Shown here piece after piece: positions 52,601 through 60,470 of a stretch of 64,000 nt of DNA. The notes below the pieces were generated by a model. It was not told the DNA's origin. It saw nothing but the letters and a program-made list of their open reading frames with translations, and made no database searches. This DNA comes from Sphingobium yanoikuyae. GTDB lineage: Bacteria; Pseudomonadota; Alphaproteobacteria; Sphingomonadales; Sphingomonadaceae. A program made the translations under genes and the position numbers. Position 1 is the stretch's first letter, and each line of letters starts with the position of its first letter. Location: NCBI RefSeq assembly GCF_013001025.1, contig NZ_CP053021.1, positions 3,872,001 to 3,936,000 on the forward strand, written 5' to 3'.

Positions 52601-53914
52601 ATGGCTGCGCCGCTGGGCGGCGGCATCCGCTATGCCGGCCCGGCCGACGTGCTCTTCTCCTTCGCCGGCCTTGCCGATCAGCGGCTGAGCGGCGGCATCG
52701 CGGTCGCAGCCGATTTCGGCGGCCGACTGACCGCGCCGCAGCTCAACGGCCTGGTCCGCGCCAATGCGCTGACCTATGACAATACGAGTTTCGGCACCCG
52801 CGTCACCCAGATGAAGCTCGACGGCCGCTTCACCAACGACCGGCTCGACATTCGCGACTTTTCCGGCCGCGCCGGCAACGGCACGGTCCAGGCCAGCGGC
52901 ACGGTGGGCCTGGCCGCCGACAGCGGCTTCCCGATGAACATCGCGGTCAAGATGGACCATGCCCGCCTCGCCCGCAGCGAAGCGATCACCAGCGTGGTCA
53001 GCGGTACCCTCGCTATCACCAACAGCGCGGAAAATGGCGGCTTGATCAAGGGCGACCTGTCGCTGCCCGAGACCCGCTATCGCGTCGCCTGGCAGGGCGG
53101 CACCGAGATTCGTGAATTGCAGGGCGTCCGCCGCAAGGGCGAGGGCCAGGATGTGCTGGCGCAGCGTATCGCCGACCGCAAGGCCGCCGCTGCATCGCCG
53201 ACCAACTGGAAACTCGACATCCGCCTGCGCGCCGACAACCAGATCTATGTCACCGGCATGGGCCTCGATTCCGAATGGAAGACCGACATGCGCGTCACCG
53301 GCACCGCGACCAAGCCGCGCGTCAGCGGCAAGATCGAGGTGATCCGCGGCCGCTACAGCTTCTCGGGCCACCAGTTCGACCTGGATCAGGGCGTCATCAC
53401 CTTCAATGGCGACATGATGAACCCGACGCTGGCGATCAAGGCGCTGACCGAGATTGACGATGTCAGCGCGGGCATCGCCGTCGCCGGCACCGCGCAGCAG
53501 CCGGACATCACATTCGTGTCGACGCCGACATTGCCGCAGGACGAGATTCTCTCGCGCATCCTGTTCGGTGACAATGTCGCCAATCTGTCCGCTACCCAGG
53601 CGATCCAGTTGGCCGCCGCTCTCAACGGCCTGCGCGGCGGCAGTGGCGGGCTCAATCCGATGGGCAAGCTGCAGGGCGCATCGGGTCTCGACCGGATCGG
53701 CATCGTCGGCGGTGACGAGGATACCGGGCGCGGCACGTCGCTCGCCGTCGGCCAGCATATCTCCAACAATATCTATGTGGAGGTCGTGACGGACTCGAAG
53801 GGCTTTACCGCCACCCAGCTGGAAGTCGCCCTGTCGAAGACGCTGAGCATCCTGTCGAAGACCGGCACCAATGCGGGATCTTCCGCCGCACTTCGTTATT
53901 CTAGGGACTATTGA
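49694..53914 (+). CDS. tamB: TamB, translocation and assembly module inner-membrane protein
   Basis: 1406 residues, typical. One N-terminal transmembrane anchor (IAIGLAGLIVGLVVLVAGLLLFLDTQPG), a very long repetitive beta-helix of about 1100 residues, then the conserved DUF490 C-terminus (DNQIYVTGMGLDSEWKTDMRV, EVIRGRYSFSGHQFDLDQG, ITFVSTPTLPQDEILSRILFG) and a final strand ending LRYSRDY. It forms a periplasm-spanning groove that docks on TamA and carries lipids or proteins. Overlaps tamA by one base. Confidence 0.95.
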   Translation: MAADTPPPAPEATESVVIRQGRPLWQKIAIGLAGLIVGLVVLVAGLLLFLDTQPGKSFLIKQIAALKMESGMGIEVGRIEGSIYSDMTIHDLILRDPKGVFAVSPRVHVVWRPFRYLQNHISVQNLESPLVVLARSPQFNQTPTDPNAPILPDLDIDVDRMRLDRFLLAKPVIGQKREIAIDSVVHIADGRAQLSANAVVDSGDRLQAKLDAVPAQNRLAMSGTLTAPKGGVIAAMSGLPDGMTASLDGKGTWQAWNGKLIATTPKGELANIALAARDGSFTAKGPLRPGLVYGDIADRLTRPQLDVDLFAGLNERRVNLKGSLRSPAMSADAQGLVDLGKSTFSALKINAALLQPGAFMDKVKGKDVRASIILDGPMATPFIDYDISATSLAFDATGIENLKASGRAVIDADRIRIPVNATAKRVTGLNAAAGGLMTNLRVKGDFAYAGGKLISDNLKLDSDKIDATAIILADLDNAIYRGALKGRVNDYRIDGVGIVNLNTDVKLIPGPKGGFGLSGMFGVRTARWENASVRDFLGGNAVMSGRIGMTPEGKFTLAGLKGAAPNFQIKSGSGSYDTNGQLAFDTEAYSKQYGPLFLTVRGTADRPQAVLRAPRPNVGVQLTDVVAKLNGEPAGYRLDATGGSPYGPFFANVLIRTAQGPLTIDVTKARFAGVDMNGRIQQSNAGPFTGQLAMNGSGITGAVKLNAVGKLQGVDVNATASNAKLPGEADIVIGRAVVTASMLLSDQPKVIADVQMANAAYGDYVVRKARAKLDYQGGRGKAQLVADGSSGVPFSVAVNAALRPDLYAVALQGKASNVDFRLNQPAIIRAEKTGYRLEPVSLVLPQGKVDLAGHFGTDTALQARFKDFDLAIANVANPGLGIGGKATGMVDYSQNGTAFPTATTRLAISDFRRSSLAAVSDAVSMNVEGKLSSAGGDMRGLIRRGNSTIGRFVATMAPPGPGANWSEQLMAAPLGGGIRYAGPADVLFSFAGLADQRLSGGIAVAADFGGRLTAPQLNGLVRANALTYDNTSFGTRVTQMKLDGRFTNDRLDIRDFSGRAGNGTVQASGTVGLAADSGFPMNIAVKMDHARLARSEAITSVVSGTLAITNSAENGGLIKGDLSLPETRYRVAWQGGTEIRELQGVRRKGEGQDVLAQRIADRKAAAASPTNWKLDIRLRADNQIYVTGMGLDSEWKTDMRVTGTATKPRVSGKIEVIRGRYSFSGHQFDLDQGVITFNGDMMNPTLAIKALTEIDDVSAGIAVAGTAQQPDITFVSTPTLPQDEILSRILFGDNVANLSATQAIQLAAALNGLRGGSGGLNPMGKLQGASGLDRIGIVGGDEDTGRGTSLAVGQHISNNIYVEVVTDSKGFTATQLEVALSKTLSILSKTGTNAGSSAALRYSRDY

Positions 53915-53952
53915 TCCGGCGCCAGGGTGGCGCCGCCACAACAGGAGAATAT

Positions 53953-54648
53953 GTGCCCTTCGCCCCGTCGCTCTGCCGCCCGCTGATCTGTGCCGTCGCC
54001 CTCTCCGCAGCGCCGGCCGCGCTGGCGGAAACCCCGCGCGAGCTGCTGACTGCGGCGGCCTTCCAGACCAGCGACAAGGCGCGGGCGCTGAGCCTCATCG
54101 GCCAGGCCATCAGCGCCGCCGACCGCATATTGATGACCGCCCCCAATGATCATGAGGCGGTGCTGCAACGCGCGGTCGCGATCGGCTATCGCGCCAAGCT
54201 GACCCGCAGCCGAGCCGATGCGCGCAGCTCGCTTTCCGCATTCGAGGCGCTGGCCGCGCGCAATCCGCGCGATGCCGAGGCACAGATGGTGATCGCCGGC
54301 TGGCATCTCGACGCGATCGACCAGCTTGGCAGCTTCATCGCCCGCACCGTGCTGGGCGCCAAGGAGCAGGTGGGGGAGGCCGCTCTGGGCAAGGCGGTCG
54401 CGCTGGGCGGCAACCGCGCCTTCTATTCGGGCCTGGCGGCATTGATGCGCATCCGCGCCGATCATAATGATGTCGCCGGCGCACTGGCGCTGGCCGAACG
54501 GGCGGCCAATGCCCCTGCCCCCGCCCCGCTCGACCAGTTGATGAAGCGCAATGCCGCCGCCATCCTGCCCGCCCTGCGCGCCGGCAATGGCAAGGCCGCC
54601 GCCGCCCAGGCGCGCAAGCTGCTGCCGTTCGGCAAGCTGCCGGAATAG
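53953..54648 (+). CDS. Periplasmic TPR-like protein
   Basis: 231 residues from GTG 53953, preceded by AGGAGAATAT; the longer frame from TTG 53911 has no ribosome site. Signal peptide (PLICAVALSAAPAALA), then helical repeats (RALSLIGQAISAADRILMTAPNDHEAVLQRAVAIGY, LAARNPRDAEAQMVIAGWHL, ALGGNRAFYSGLAALMRIRADHND) in TPR spacing. Function unknown; it follows tamB by 38 bp and may be co-transcribed. Confidence 0.75.
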   Translation: MPFAPSLCRPLICAVALSAAPAALAETPRELLTAAAFQTSDKARALSLIGQAISAADRILMTAPNDHEAVLQRAVAIGYRAKLTRSRADARSSLSAFEALAARNPRDAEAQMVIAGWHLDAIDQLGSFIARTVLGAKEQVGEAALGKAVALGGNRAFYSGLAALMRIRADHNDVAGALALAERAANAPAPAPLDQLMKRNAAAILPALRAGNGKAAAAQARKLLPFGKLPE

Positions 54649-54711
54649 CGCGACAGCGGCCTGCAGCATCGGCAGGATGACATCTTGCCGAATCTCTCCT
54701 GAAGGATGGCC

Positions 54712-55518
54712 ATGCGTCTCGCGATCGAAGCGACCCTCAACTATGAATTTTCCGGGCCGACCGACGTATTGATGGCCGTCGAGGCCGCCGCCATGGCCGA
54801 TCAGCGCATCGTCGAACAATCGCACATCATCGACAATGCCGGGCCGCTGACCAATTTGATGGGCGGCAGCGCGATCGGCCGGCGCACCTGGACGCGCAGC
54901 GGCACCGGGCGGATGCTCAGCCGCTACAAGGCGCTGGTCGATGTAGACCGGTCCGCGCCCGATCTCTTCTCGCTCGCCCGTTCGCCGCTGCCCAGCCTGC
55001 CGCAGGATGTGCTGCCCTTCATCTGGCCCAGCCGCTATTGCGAGGCGGACCGGTTCGTCAGCTTCGTCTGCGGCCATTTCGAAGGGCTGGACGGTGGCCC
55101 GCTGGTGCAGGCACTGGTCGGCTGGGTGCATGACAATCTGCAATATGTGCCGGGCAGTTCGGATATCACCACCACCGCCGCCGACACTTTCGTCGCCCAG
55201 CGTGGCGTGTGCCGCGACTTCGCGCACCTCACCGCCGCGCTGATCCGCGCGCGCGACATTCCCGCCCGGCTGGTGTCGGTCTATGCCGCCGATCTCGACC
55301 CGCCCGATTTCCACGCGGTGGTGGAAGTGTGGCTCGACGACGCCTGGCATATGGTCGACGCGACGGGATTGGCCCCGATCGAGGGGATGGTCCGCATCGC
55401 CGTCGGCCGCGACGCCACCGACATCGCCTTCATGACCATCTTCGGCAGCGCCCAGATGAACGAACAGGCGATCCATGTGACGCGGATGGAAGAACCCAGG
55501 GACGTTACGGCCCCTTGA
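54712..55518 (+). CDS. Transglutaminase-like family protein
   Basis: 268 residues from ATG 54712 (GAAGGA at proper spacing; ATG 54706 is too close to it). The N-terminal beta domain is typical of bacterial transglutaminase-like proteins. The catalytic triad is visible: QRGVCRDFAHLTAALIRA (Cys), PDFHAVVEVWL (His), and WHMVDATGLAP (Asp). It is probably a protease- or amidase-like cytoplasmic protein of unknown substrate. Confidence 0.88.
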   Translation: MRLAIEATLNYEFSGPTDVLMAVEAAAMADQRIVEQSHIIDNAGPLTNLMGGSAIGRRTWTRSGTGRMLSRYKALVDVDRSAPDLFSLARSPLPSLPQDVLPFIWPSRYCEADRFVSFVCGHFEGLDGGPLVQALVGWVHDNLQYVPGSSDITTTAADTFVAQRGVCRDFAHLTAALIRARDIPARLVSVYAADLDPPDFHAVVEVWLDDAWHMVDATGLAPIEGMVRIAVGRDATDIAFMTIFGSAQMNEQAIHVTRMEEPRDVTAP

Positions 55519-55574
55519 CCCCGGCCCTGCCGCCCGCCTAGCCTATACTCAGACAAATTGAGGAAGGGGATGGC

Positions 55575-57212
55575 ATGGGCGTGCAGCTTTCGGGACGGGC
55601 TTGGGTGCGAACGCGGCGATCACTGCTGGCGGCGACGGCGGGCTTGCTCGCCGGTCTTGCCGGCGCATCGGCCCCGGCGGCTGCGCCCGGCGACAGCGCC
55701 GTCCTGACGGTCGATACCGGCAAGCCCGGCGCCACCATCGATCCCAATATCTATGGCCAGTTCGTCGAGCATCTGGGCCGCGGCGTCTATGAAGGCATAT
55801 GGGTCGGGCCAGGCAGCCCCATCCCCAATGTGCGCGGCATCCGCAGCGATGTGGTCGCCGCGCTGCGCCAGGTGAAGGTACCGGTGATCCGCTGGCCGGG
55901 CGGCTGCTTTGCCGATGGCTATCATTGGCGCGACGGCATCGGCCCGGCGGCGCAGCGCCCCGCCGGCATCAACGCCGCCTGGGACAAGTCGGCCGAAACC
56001 AATGCGTTCGGCACCCATGAATATATGGATTTCCTGGACCAGATCGGCGCCAAGGCCTTCGTGTCGGTCAATGTCGGATCGGGCAGCGTGCGCGAGGCGG
56101 ACGACTGGATGCGCTACATGACCGCGCCGGCCGACAGCCAGCCGGGCAAGGAACGCGCCGCCAATGGCCATGCCGCACCCTGGGCCGTGCCCTTCATTGG
56201 CGTCGGCAATGAAAGCTGGGGCTGTGGCGGCAACATGACCGCCGACACCTATGCCACCGCCTTCCGCCATTATGCCGCCTTCCTGCGCGCCTATTCGGGC
56301 GAGCGGGCAAAGCTGATCGCGGTGGGCGCGGATACCGACGATTATGAATGGACCGAAAAGGTCATGGCGCAGGCGATGAAATGGCGCCCCAATCCCACGC
56401 CGCTCGCCTACAATACCGAACGCCCGCTGATGTGGGGCCTCTCGCTCCATTTCTACAGCTTCGCCGGCAATGACTGGCGCAACAAGGGGCGCAATATCGG
56501 CTTTGGCACCGACCAATGGGCCGCGGCGCTGGCCCGCGCCCATCTGACCGACGAACTGATCCGCCGCCATGCCGCGATCATGGACCGCTATGATCCCAAG
56601 AAGCAGGTGGCGATCGCGGTCGATGAATGGGGCGCCTGGTTCGACAGCGAGAAGGACGCGCCCTCGCAGCTCTACCTCGAAAGCACGCTGCGCGACGCGG
56701 TGATTGCGGGGATGAGCCTCAACATCTTCAATAATCATGCCGACCGGGTGCGCATGGCCAATGTCGCGCAGATGGTGAACGTCATCCAGTCGCTGGTGCT
56801 GACGCAGGGCGCCAAGATGGTGGTGACGCCGACCTGGCATGTGTTCGACCTCTACAAGGTCCATCAGAATGCGACGATGATCCCGGTCGATGTGCAGGCG
56901 CCCGACTATGTCGCGGGCGCGGTGCGGCTGCCGGGACTCAGCGTGTCGGCGTCGAAGGATGCGGCGGGCGCGCTGCACCTCAGTATCGTCAATCTCGACC
57001 CCGCCGCCGCCCGGCCGGTGCGCATCGACCTGAAAGGAGGCGCATGGCGCAAGGCCAGCGCCCGGACGCTGACCGCCGCGACCATCGACACCCGCATCCG
57101 CTTCGAGGGCGCCGATCCCTTCGTGCCCGGCCCGCTGCCGGCGCGGCTGGCGCAGGGCCAGGTGGCGCTGACCCTGCCGTCCAAGTCGGTGACATTGGTG
57201 ACAGTGGAGTAA
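55575..57212 (+). CDS. GH51 alpha-L-arabinofuranosidase
   Basis: 545 residues with a Tat-like signal (RRSLLAATAGLLAGLAGA). GH51 features: GATIDPNIYGQFVEHLGRGVYEGIW, VIRWPGGCFADGYHW, the acid/base Glu in FIGVGNESWGCGGNM, and the nucleophile Glu in AIAVDEWGAWFDSE. The C-terminal beta-sandwich follows (VNVIQSLVLTQGAKMVVTPTWHVFDLYK). It removes arabinose from plant polysaccharides in the periplasm. Confidence 0.93.
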   Translation: MGVQLSGRAWVRTRRSLLAATAGLLAGLAGASAPAAAPGDSAVLTVDTGKPGATIDPNIYGQFVEHLGRGVYEGIWVGPGSPIPNVRGIRSDVVAALRQVKVPVIRWPGGCFADGYHWRDGIGPAAQRPAGINAAWDKSAETNAFGTHEYMDFLDQIGAKAFVSVNVGSGSVREADDWMRYMTAPADSQPGKERAANGHAAPWAVPFIGVGNESWGCGGNMTADTYATAFRHYAAFLRAYSGERAKLIAVGADTDDYEWTEKVMAQAMKWRPNPTPLAYNTERPLMWGLSLHFYSFAGNDWRNKGRNIGFGTDQWAAALARAHLTDELIRRHAAIMDRYDPKKQVAIAVDEWGAWFDSEKDAPSQLYLESTLRDAVIAGMSLNIFNNHADRVRMANVAQMVNVIQSLVLTQGAKMVVTPTWHVFDLYKVHQNATMIPVDVQAPDYVAGAVRLPGLSVSASKDAAGALHLSIVNLDPAAARPVRIDLKGGAWRKASARTLTAATIDTRIRFEGADPFVPGPLPARLAQGQVALTLPSKSVTLVTVE

Positions 57213-57220
57213 GCCCCCCA

Positions 57221-57300
57221 CATCCGTTGGCTTCGAGCGTGTCGAGAAGCGGAGACACCAGCGCTTCCCGTTTCTCGACTTGGCTCGAAACGAACGGATG
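57221..57300. repeat. 80-bp inverted repeat between convergent genes
   Basis: Begins CATCCGTTGGCTTCGAGC and ends GCTCGAAACGAACGGATG, with GTCGAGAAGC / GTTTCTCGAC inside: a long imperfect palindrome. The TTTCTCGACTT-GCTCGAAACGAACGG core is a dispersed intergenic repeat I recall from sphingomonad genomes. It probably serves as a two-way terminator here. Confidence 0.7.
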
Positions 57301-57319
57301 GAGTGCCAGGTGAAAGGCC

Positions 57320-58072
57320 TTACCCCTCGGCCGCCTTCAACCGCGCGGCCGCATTGTCGAACGCCGCCCAGCTGATCTGGGCCAGGCTGGCGCCGATGCT
57401 GCAACGGCGCACGCCCAGCGCCGCCAGCGCGGCGATGCCGGCCGCGTCATAGTCATGGATGACGACATTGACCGGCCTGGGCGCGACCGCCGCCACCAGT
57501 TCGGCGACCGCGCCATGGTCCAGCAGGAAAGGCACGAACAGGCAGTCCGCGCCAGCTTCTGCATAGGCGACGGCGCGGGCGATGCTCTCGCTCGGCGCCA
57601 TGCCGGGCACGCGGAAATTCTCGCTGCGTCCGACCAGCATCAGCGCCGGATCGACCCGGTCGATCGCTTCGCGCGCGGCCGCGATCCGCTCCACCGCCAG
57701 CGGCAGGTCATAGAGCGCGCTGCCCGACCAGTCCTCGATCGACAGGGCCGCGATGCCGGTCTGCGCCGCCAGCGTCACATTGACGGCGACATCCTCGGGC
57801 GCATCGGCAAAGCCATTTTCGAAATCCGCGTTGACCGGCAGGTCGGTCGCCGCGACCAGCATCTCCAGATGCGCCAGCACCGCGTCGCGGCCCAGTTCGC
57901 CATCATCCTTACCCGCCGCCCAGGCCGCGCCGGCACTGGTCGACGCGATTGCGCGAAAGCCCTTCTTCGCCAGCCGCACCGCGCTGCCCGCGTCCCACGC
58001 ATTGGGCAGCAGGAAGAAACCATCCTGGTGCAGGGTACGGAAATCGGCGCGTTTGCGGGCGGTGTCGGTCAT
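57320..58072 (-). CDS. Isocitrate lyase/PEP-mutase family protein
   Basis: 250 residues from ATG 58072 (AAGGA ahead; ATG 58105 is less likely). LLPNAWDAGSAVRLAKKGFRAIASTSAG opens the PEP-mutase barrel. NADFENGFADAPEDVAVNV, IEDWSG and LMLVGRSENFRV carry the Mg/phosphonate site residues, although the lyase KKCGH motif is absent. Substrate unknown; members split or form C-C or C-P bonds in 2-oxo acids. Divergent from imuA2. Confidence 0.88.
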   Translation of the reverse strand: MTDTARKRADFRTLHQDGFFLLPNAWDAGSAVRLAKKGFRAIASTSAGAAWAAGKDDGELGRDAVLAHLEMLVAATDLPVNADFENGFADAPEDVAVNVTLAAQTGIAALSIEDWSGSALYDLPLAVERIAAAREAIDRVDPALMLVGRSENFRVPGMAPSESIARAVAYAEAGADCLFVPFLLDHGAVAELVAAVAPRPVNVVIHDYDAAGIAALAALGVRRCSIGASLAQISWAAFDNAAARLKAAEG

Positions 58073-58140
58073 CAGGAAATCCTTCTTTGTCCTCTGGATT
58101 GGCAAGCGGATTGACTCGGGCAGCCAATAAAGTGAAATAA

Positions 58141-58155
58141 GAACATATCAGGAAC
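58141..58155. promoter_or_regulatory. LexA box (GAAC-N7-GAAC) at imuA2
   Basis: GAAC ATATCAG GAAC, seven bases before the imuA2 ATG; the second half-site contains the AGGAA ribosome-binding sequence. Same form as the box at cassette 1 (both spacers begin ATAT). Confidence 0.8.
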
Positions 58156-58162
58156 AAATGCA

Positions 58163-58981
58163 ATGAGCGAGTCGATCAAAAGTCTCGCCGCGCTGAAGCG
58201 GCATATCGCGGCGCTGGACCGGACGCCAGCGCCGACGGTCGGCTGTGCCCGGCTTGCGACCGGCCATGCCGGGCTGGACGCGGCGCTCGACGGCGGCCTC
58301 CTGCGCGGGCGGGTGCATGAACTGTTCGGCGCGGCGGAGGAGGAAGGGGCGGCGGCTGGCCTGGCGCTGATCCTCGCCCGGCTGGCGGCGGATGACGCGC
58401 CGCTGCTCTGGCTGCGCACTACCGCATCGGCCAAGGTCGGCGGATCGCCCTATGGCCCCGGTCTCGCCGCGCTGGGGCTGGATCCGGCCCGGCTGCTGAT
58501 CGGGCTGATGGCCGATGACGCAATGCTGCTGCGCGCGGCGGTGGAGGGGCTGCGCTGCCCCGCACTCGGCGCGCTGCTGATCGAATTGCGCGGGCGCGCC
58601 CCGCTGCTCGACCTCACTGCCAGCCGGCGATTGGCGCTGGCGGCCGAACAATCGGGCGTCACCGCCTTCCTGCTGCGGGTTGGCGGCGATCCGGTGCCCA
58701 GCGCGGCGGAAACCCGCTGGCAGGTGGCGGCCGCCCCATCCGATCCGCTGCCCGGCAATGCGCCGGGGCACAGCGCCTTCGCCCTCAGCCTGCTGCGGCG
58801 ACGGGCGGGGCCGGACGGGCTGGCCTGGCGGCTGATATGGGATGGCGAGAAAGGGGCTTTTGGAGACGGACGGCATGAATGCCATGAGCATGGACAGGAC
58901 GGACAGCAGGACGGCGCGCCGCTATCTGGCGCTCTGGTTTCCCTTCCTGCCGATCGATCGGCTGCGGATCGCGCGGCCTGA
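58163..58981 (+). CDS. imuA: ImuA, RecA-like mutasome protein (cassette 2)
   Basis: 272 residues, somewhat longer than the copy at 15.1 kb. TVGCARLATGHAGLDAALDGGLLRGRVHEL is the ImuA N-terminal motif. LLWLRTTASAKVGGSPYGPG, LGALLIELRGRAPLLDLTASRRLALAAEQSGVTAF and the Trp-rich end follow. It overlaps imuB2 by more than 100 bases. Sequence differs widely from copy 1, so the two cassettes are old paralogues or of separate origin, not a recent duplication. Confidence 0.9.
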   Translation: MSESIKSLAALKRHIAALDRTPAPTVGCARLATGHAGLDAALDGGLLRGRVHELFGAAEEEGAAAGLALILARLAADDAPLLWLRTTASAKVGGSPYGPGLAALGLDPARLLIGLMADDAMLLRAAVEGLRCPALGALLIELRGRAPLLDLTASRRLALAAEQSGVTAFLLRVGGDPVPSAAETRWQVAAAPSDPLPGNAPGHSAFALSLLRRRAGPDGLAWRLIWDGEKGAFGDGRHECHEHGQDGQQDGAPLSGALVSLPADRSAADRAA

Positions 58982-60470
58982 CCTCTGGGCCGCGCAGGGC
59001 GATGCGCCCGCGGTGGTGGTGGAAAATGTCCGCGGCGCGATGCGGCTCGCGACGCTGGATGCCGATGCGCTGGCCGCGGGCCTCACCCCCGGCATGACGC
59101 TGGCCGATGCGCGCGCCCGCGAGCCAGAGTTGCGCGTGTTCGAGGCCGATCCCCATGGCGACCAGGATTGGCTGGAGCGCCTGTGCGACGGTTGCGCCCG
59201 CTACACCCCCAATGCCGCGCTCGATTCCGGCCATGGCCTGATGCTCGACATCAGCGGATGCGGTCATTTGTGGGATGGCGAGGCGGAACTGGCGCAGGCC
59301 GCGACCGACCGGCTGGAACGGCATGGCATGCGCGTGCGCCACGCCATCGCCGCATCGCCCGAGGCCGCCCATGCGCTCGCCCGTTTCCCTGCCGCCCCCG
59401 CGCCGGACGAGGATGCGGCGGTGCGCCGGCTGCCGGTCGAGGCGCTGGAGCTGGAGGCGGAGAGCGCAGTGGCGCTCCGCCGGGCGGGACTGCGCACCGT
59501 CGGCGATCTTGCCGCACGCCCGGCCGCCGCGCTCGCCGCCCGCTTCGGCGAGGAGGCTGTGGATGCGCTCCATGCACTATTGGGTCTGGGCCACCGCCCG
59601 CTGGCCCCGCGCCGCCCGCGCCCGGCAATCCGGGTCGAGCGGCGTTTTGCCGAACCGATGGGCAGCAGCGCCCACGCGATCAAGGTCGTGGCGGAGATGG
59701 CGGCGGAAGCCGGCGAACAACTGGCCGAGCGCGGCCAGGGCGGCCGCCGGTTCGAAGCAGTCTTCTTCCGTAGCGACGGCCTCGCCTTCCCGATCCGGGT
59801 CGAAACCAGCCTGCCGATCCGCGACGCGCCGGCGATCATGCGGCTGTTCCAGGAACGGATCGACAGCCTGTCCGACCCGCTCGATCCCGGTTTCGGCTTC
59901 GACATGCTGCGCCTCACCGTGCCGCGCGCCGATCCGATGGCACCGACCCAGCTCGCGCTCGAAGGGGGCGAGGCGCGCAAGAGCGAGGGCGTGGAGGCGC
60001 TGGTCGATCGCCTGTCGATCCGCGCCGGGCGCGCCCGCATCCAGCGGCTGGAACCACGCGACAGCCATATTCCCGAACAGGCGCAGTTGGCGCTGCCGGC
60101 GGTCGAGCATCGCGCGCCCGAAGGCTGGGCGCCGGTCGGCGAACCCGGCGACCCGCCGATGCGCCCGCTCCATCTGTTCGATCCGCCCCAGCCGATCGAT
60201 GTCGTGGCGGAAGTGCCCGACGGCCCGCCCCACCGTTTCCGTTGGCGCCGCACCCTGCATGAAGTCACCCGGTTCGAGGGGCCGGAACGGATCGCGCCGC
60301 AATGGTGGCAGGCCAGGGACGGCGCGATCGAGGGCGAAAGCACCGGCCGCACCCGCGACTATTACCGGGTCGAGGATGCGCGCGGCCGCCGCTACTGGAT
60401 CTTCCGCCACGGCCTTTATGGCGCGGAGACGGTCCATCCCGGCTGGTATATCCACGGCCTGTTCGCATGA
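58875..60470 (+). CDS. imuB: ImuB, Y-family-like polymerase adaptor (cassette 2)
   Basis: 531 residues from ATG 58875 (GGAG nine bases before). ARRYLALWFPFLPIDRLRIARPDLW is the classic ImuB start, again without the first catalytic Asp. LMLDISGCGHLWDGEAEL, VRHAIAASPEAAHALARF, LRRAGLRTVGDLAARPAAALAARFG and the C-terminal RRYWIFRHGLYGAETVHPGWYIHGLF follow. It bridges ImuA and DnaE2 to the clamp. ATGA overlap with dnaE2. Confidence 0.92.
   Translation: MNAMSMDRTDSRTARRYLALWFPFLPIDRLRIARPDLWAAQGDAPAVVVENVRGAMRLATLDADALAAGLTPGMTLADARAREPELRVFEADPHGDQDWLERLCDGCARYTPNAALDSGHGLMLDISGCGHLWDGEAELAQAATDRLERHGMRVRHAIAASPEAAHALARFPAAPAPDEDAAVRRLPVEALELEAESAVALRRAGLRTVGDLAARPAAALAARFGEEAVDALHALLGLGHRPLAPRRPRPAIRVERRFAEPMGSSAHAIKVVAEMAAEAGEQLAERGQGGRRFEAVFFRSDGLAFPIRVETSLPIRDAPAIMRLFQERIDSLSDPLDPGFGFDMLRLTVPRADPMAPTQLALEGGEARKSEGVEALVDRLSIRAGRARIQRLEPRDSHIPEQAQLALPAVEHRAPEGWAPVGEPGDPPMRPLHLFDPPQPIDVVAEVPDGPPHRFRWRRTLHEVTRFEGPERIAPQWWQARDGAIEGESTGRTRDYYRVEDARGRRYWIFRHGLYGAETVHPGWYIHGLFA

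Noticed and set aside
51824..53941. 705-codon minus-strand ORF over tamB, and similar long ones over dnaE2 (18668-20413), GH51 (55620-57404) and tamA (48078-49547)
   Set aside because: Shadow frames of confidently identified genes; composition rich in Arg/Gly/Asp/Ala without domains.
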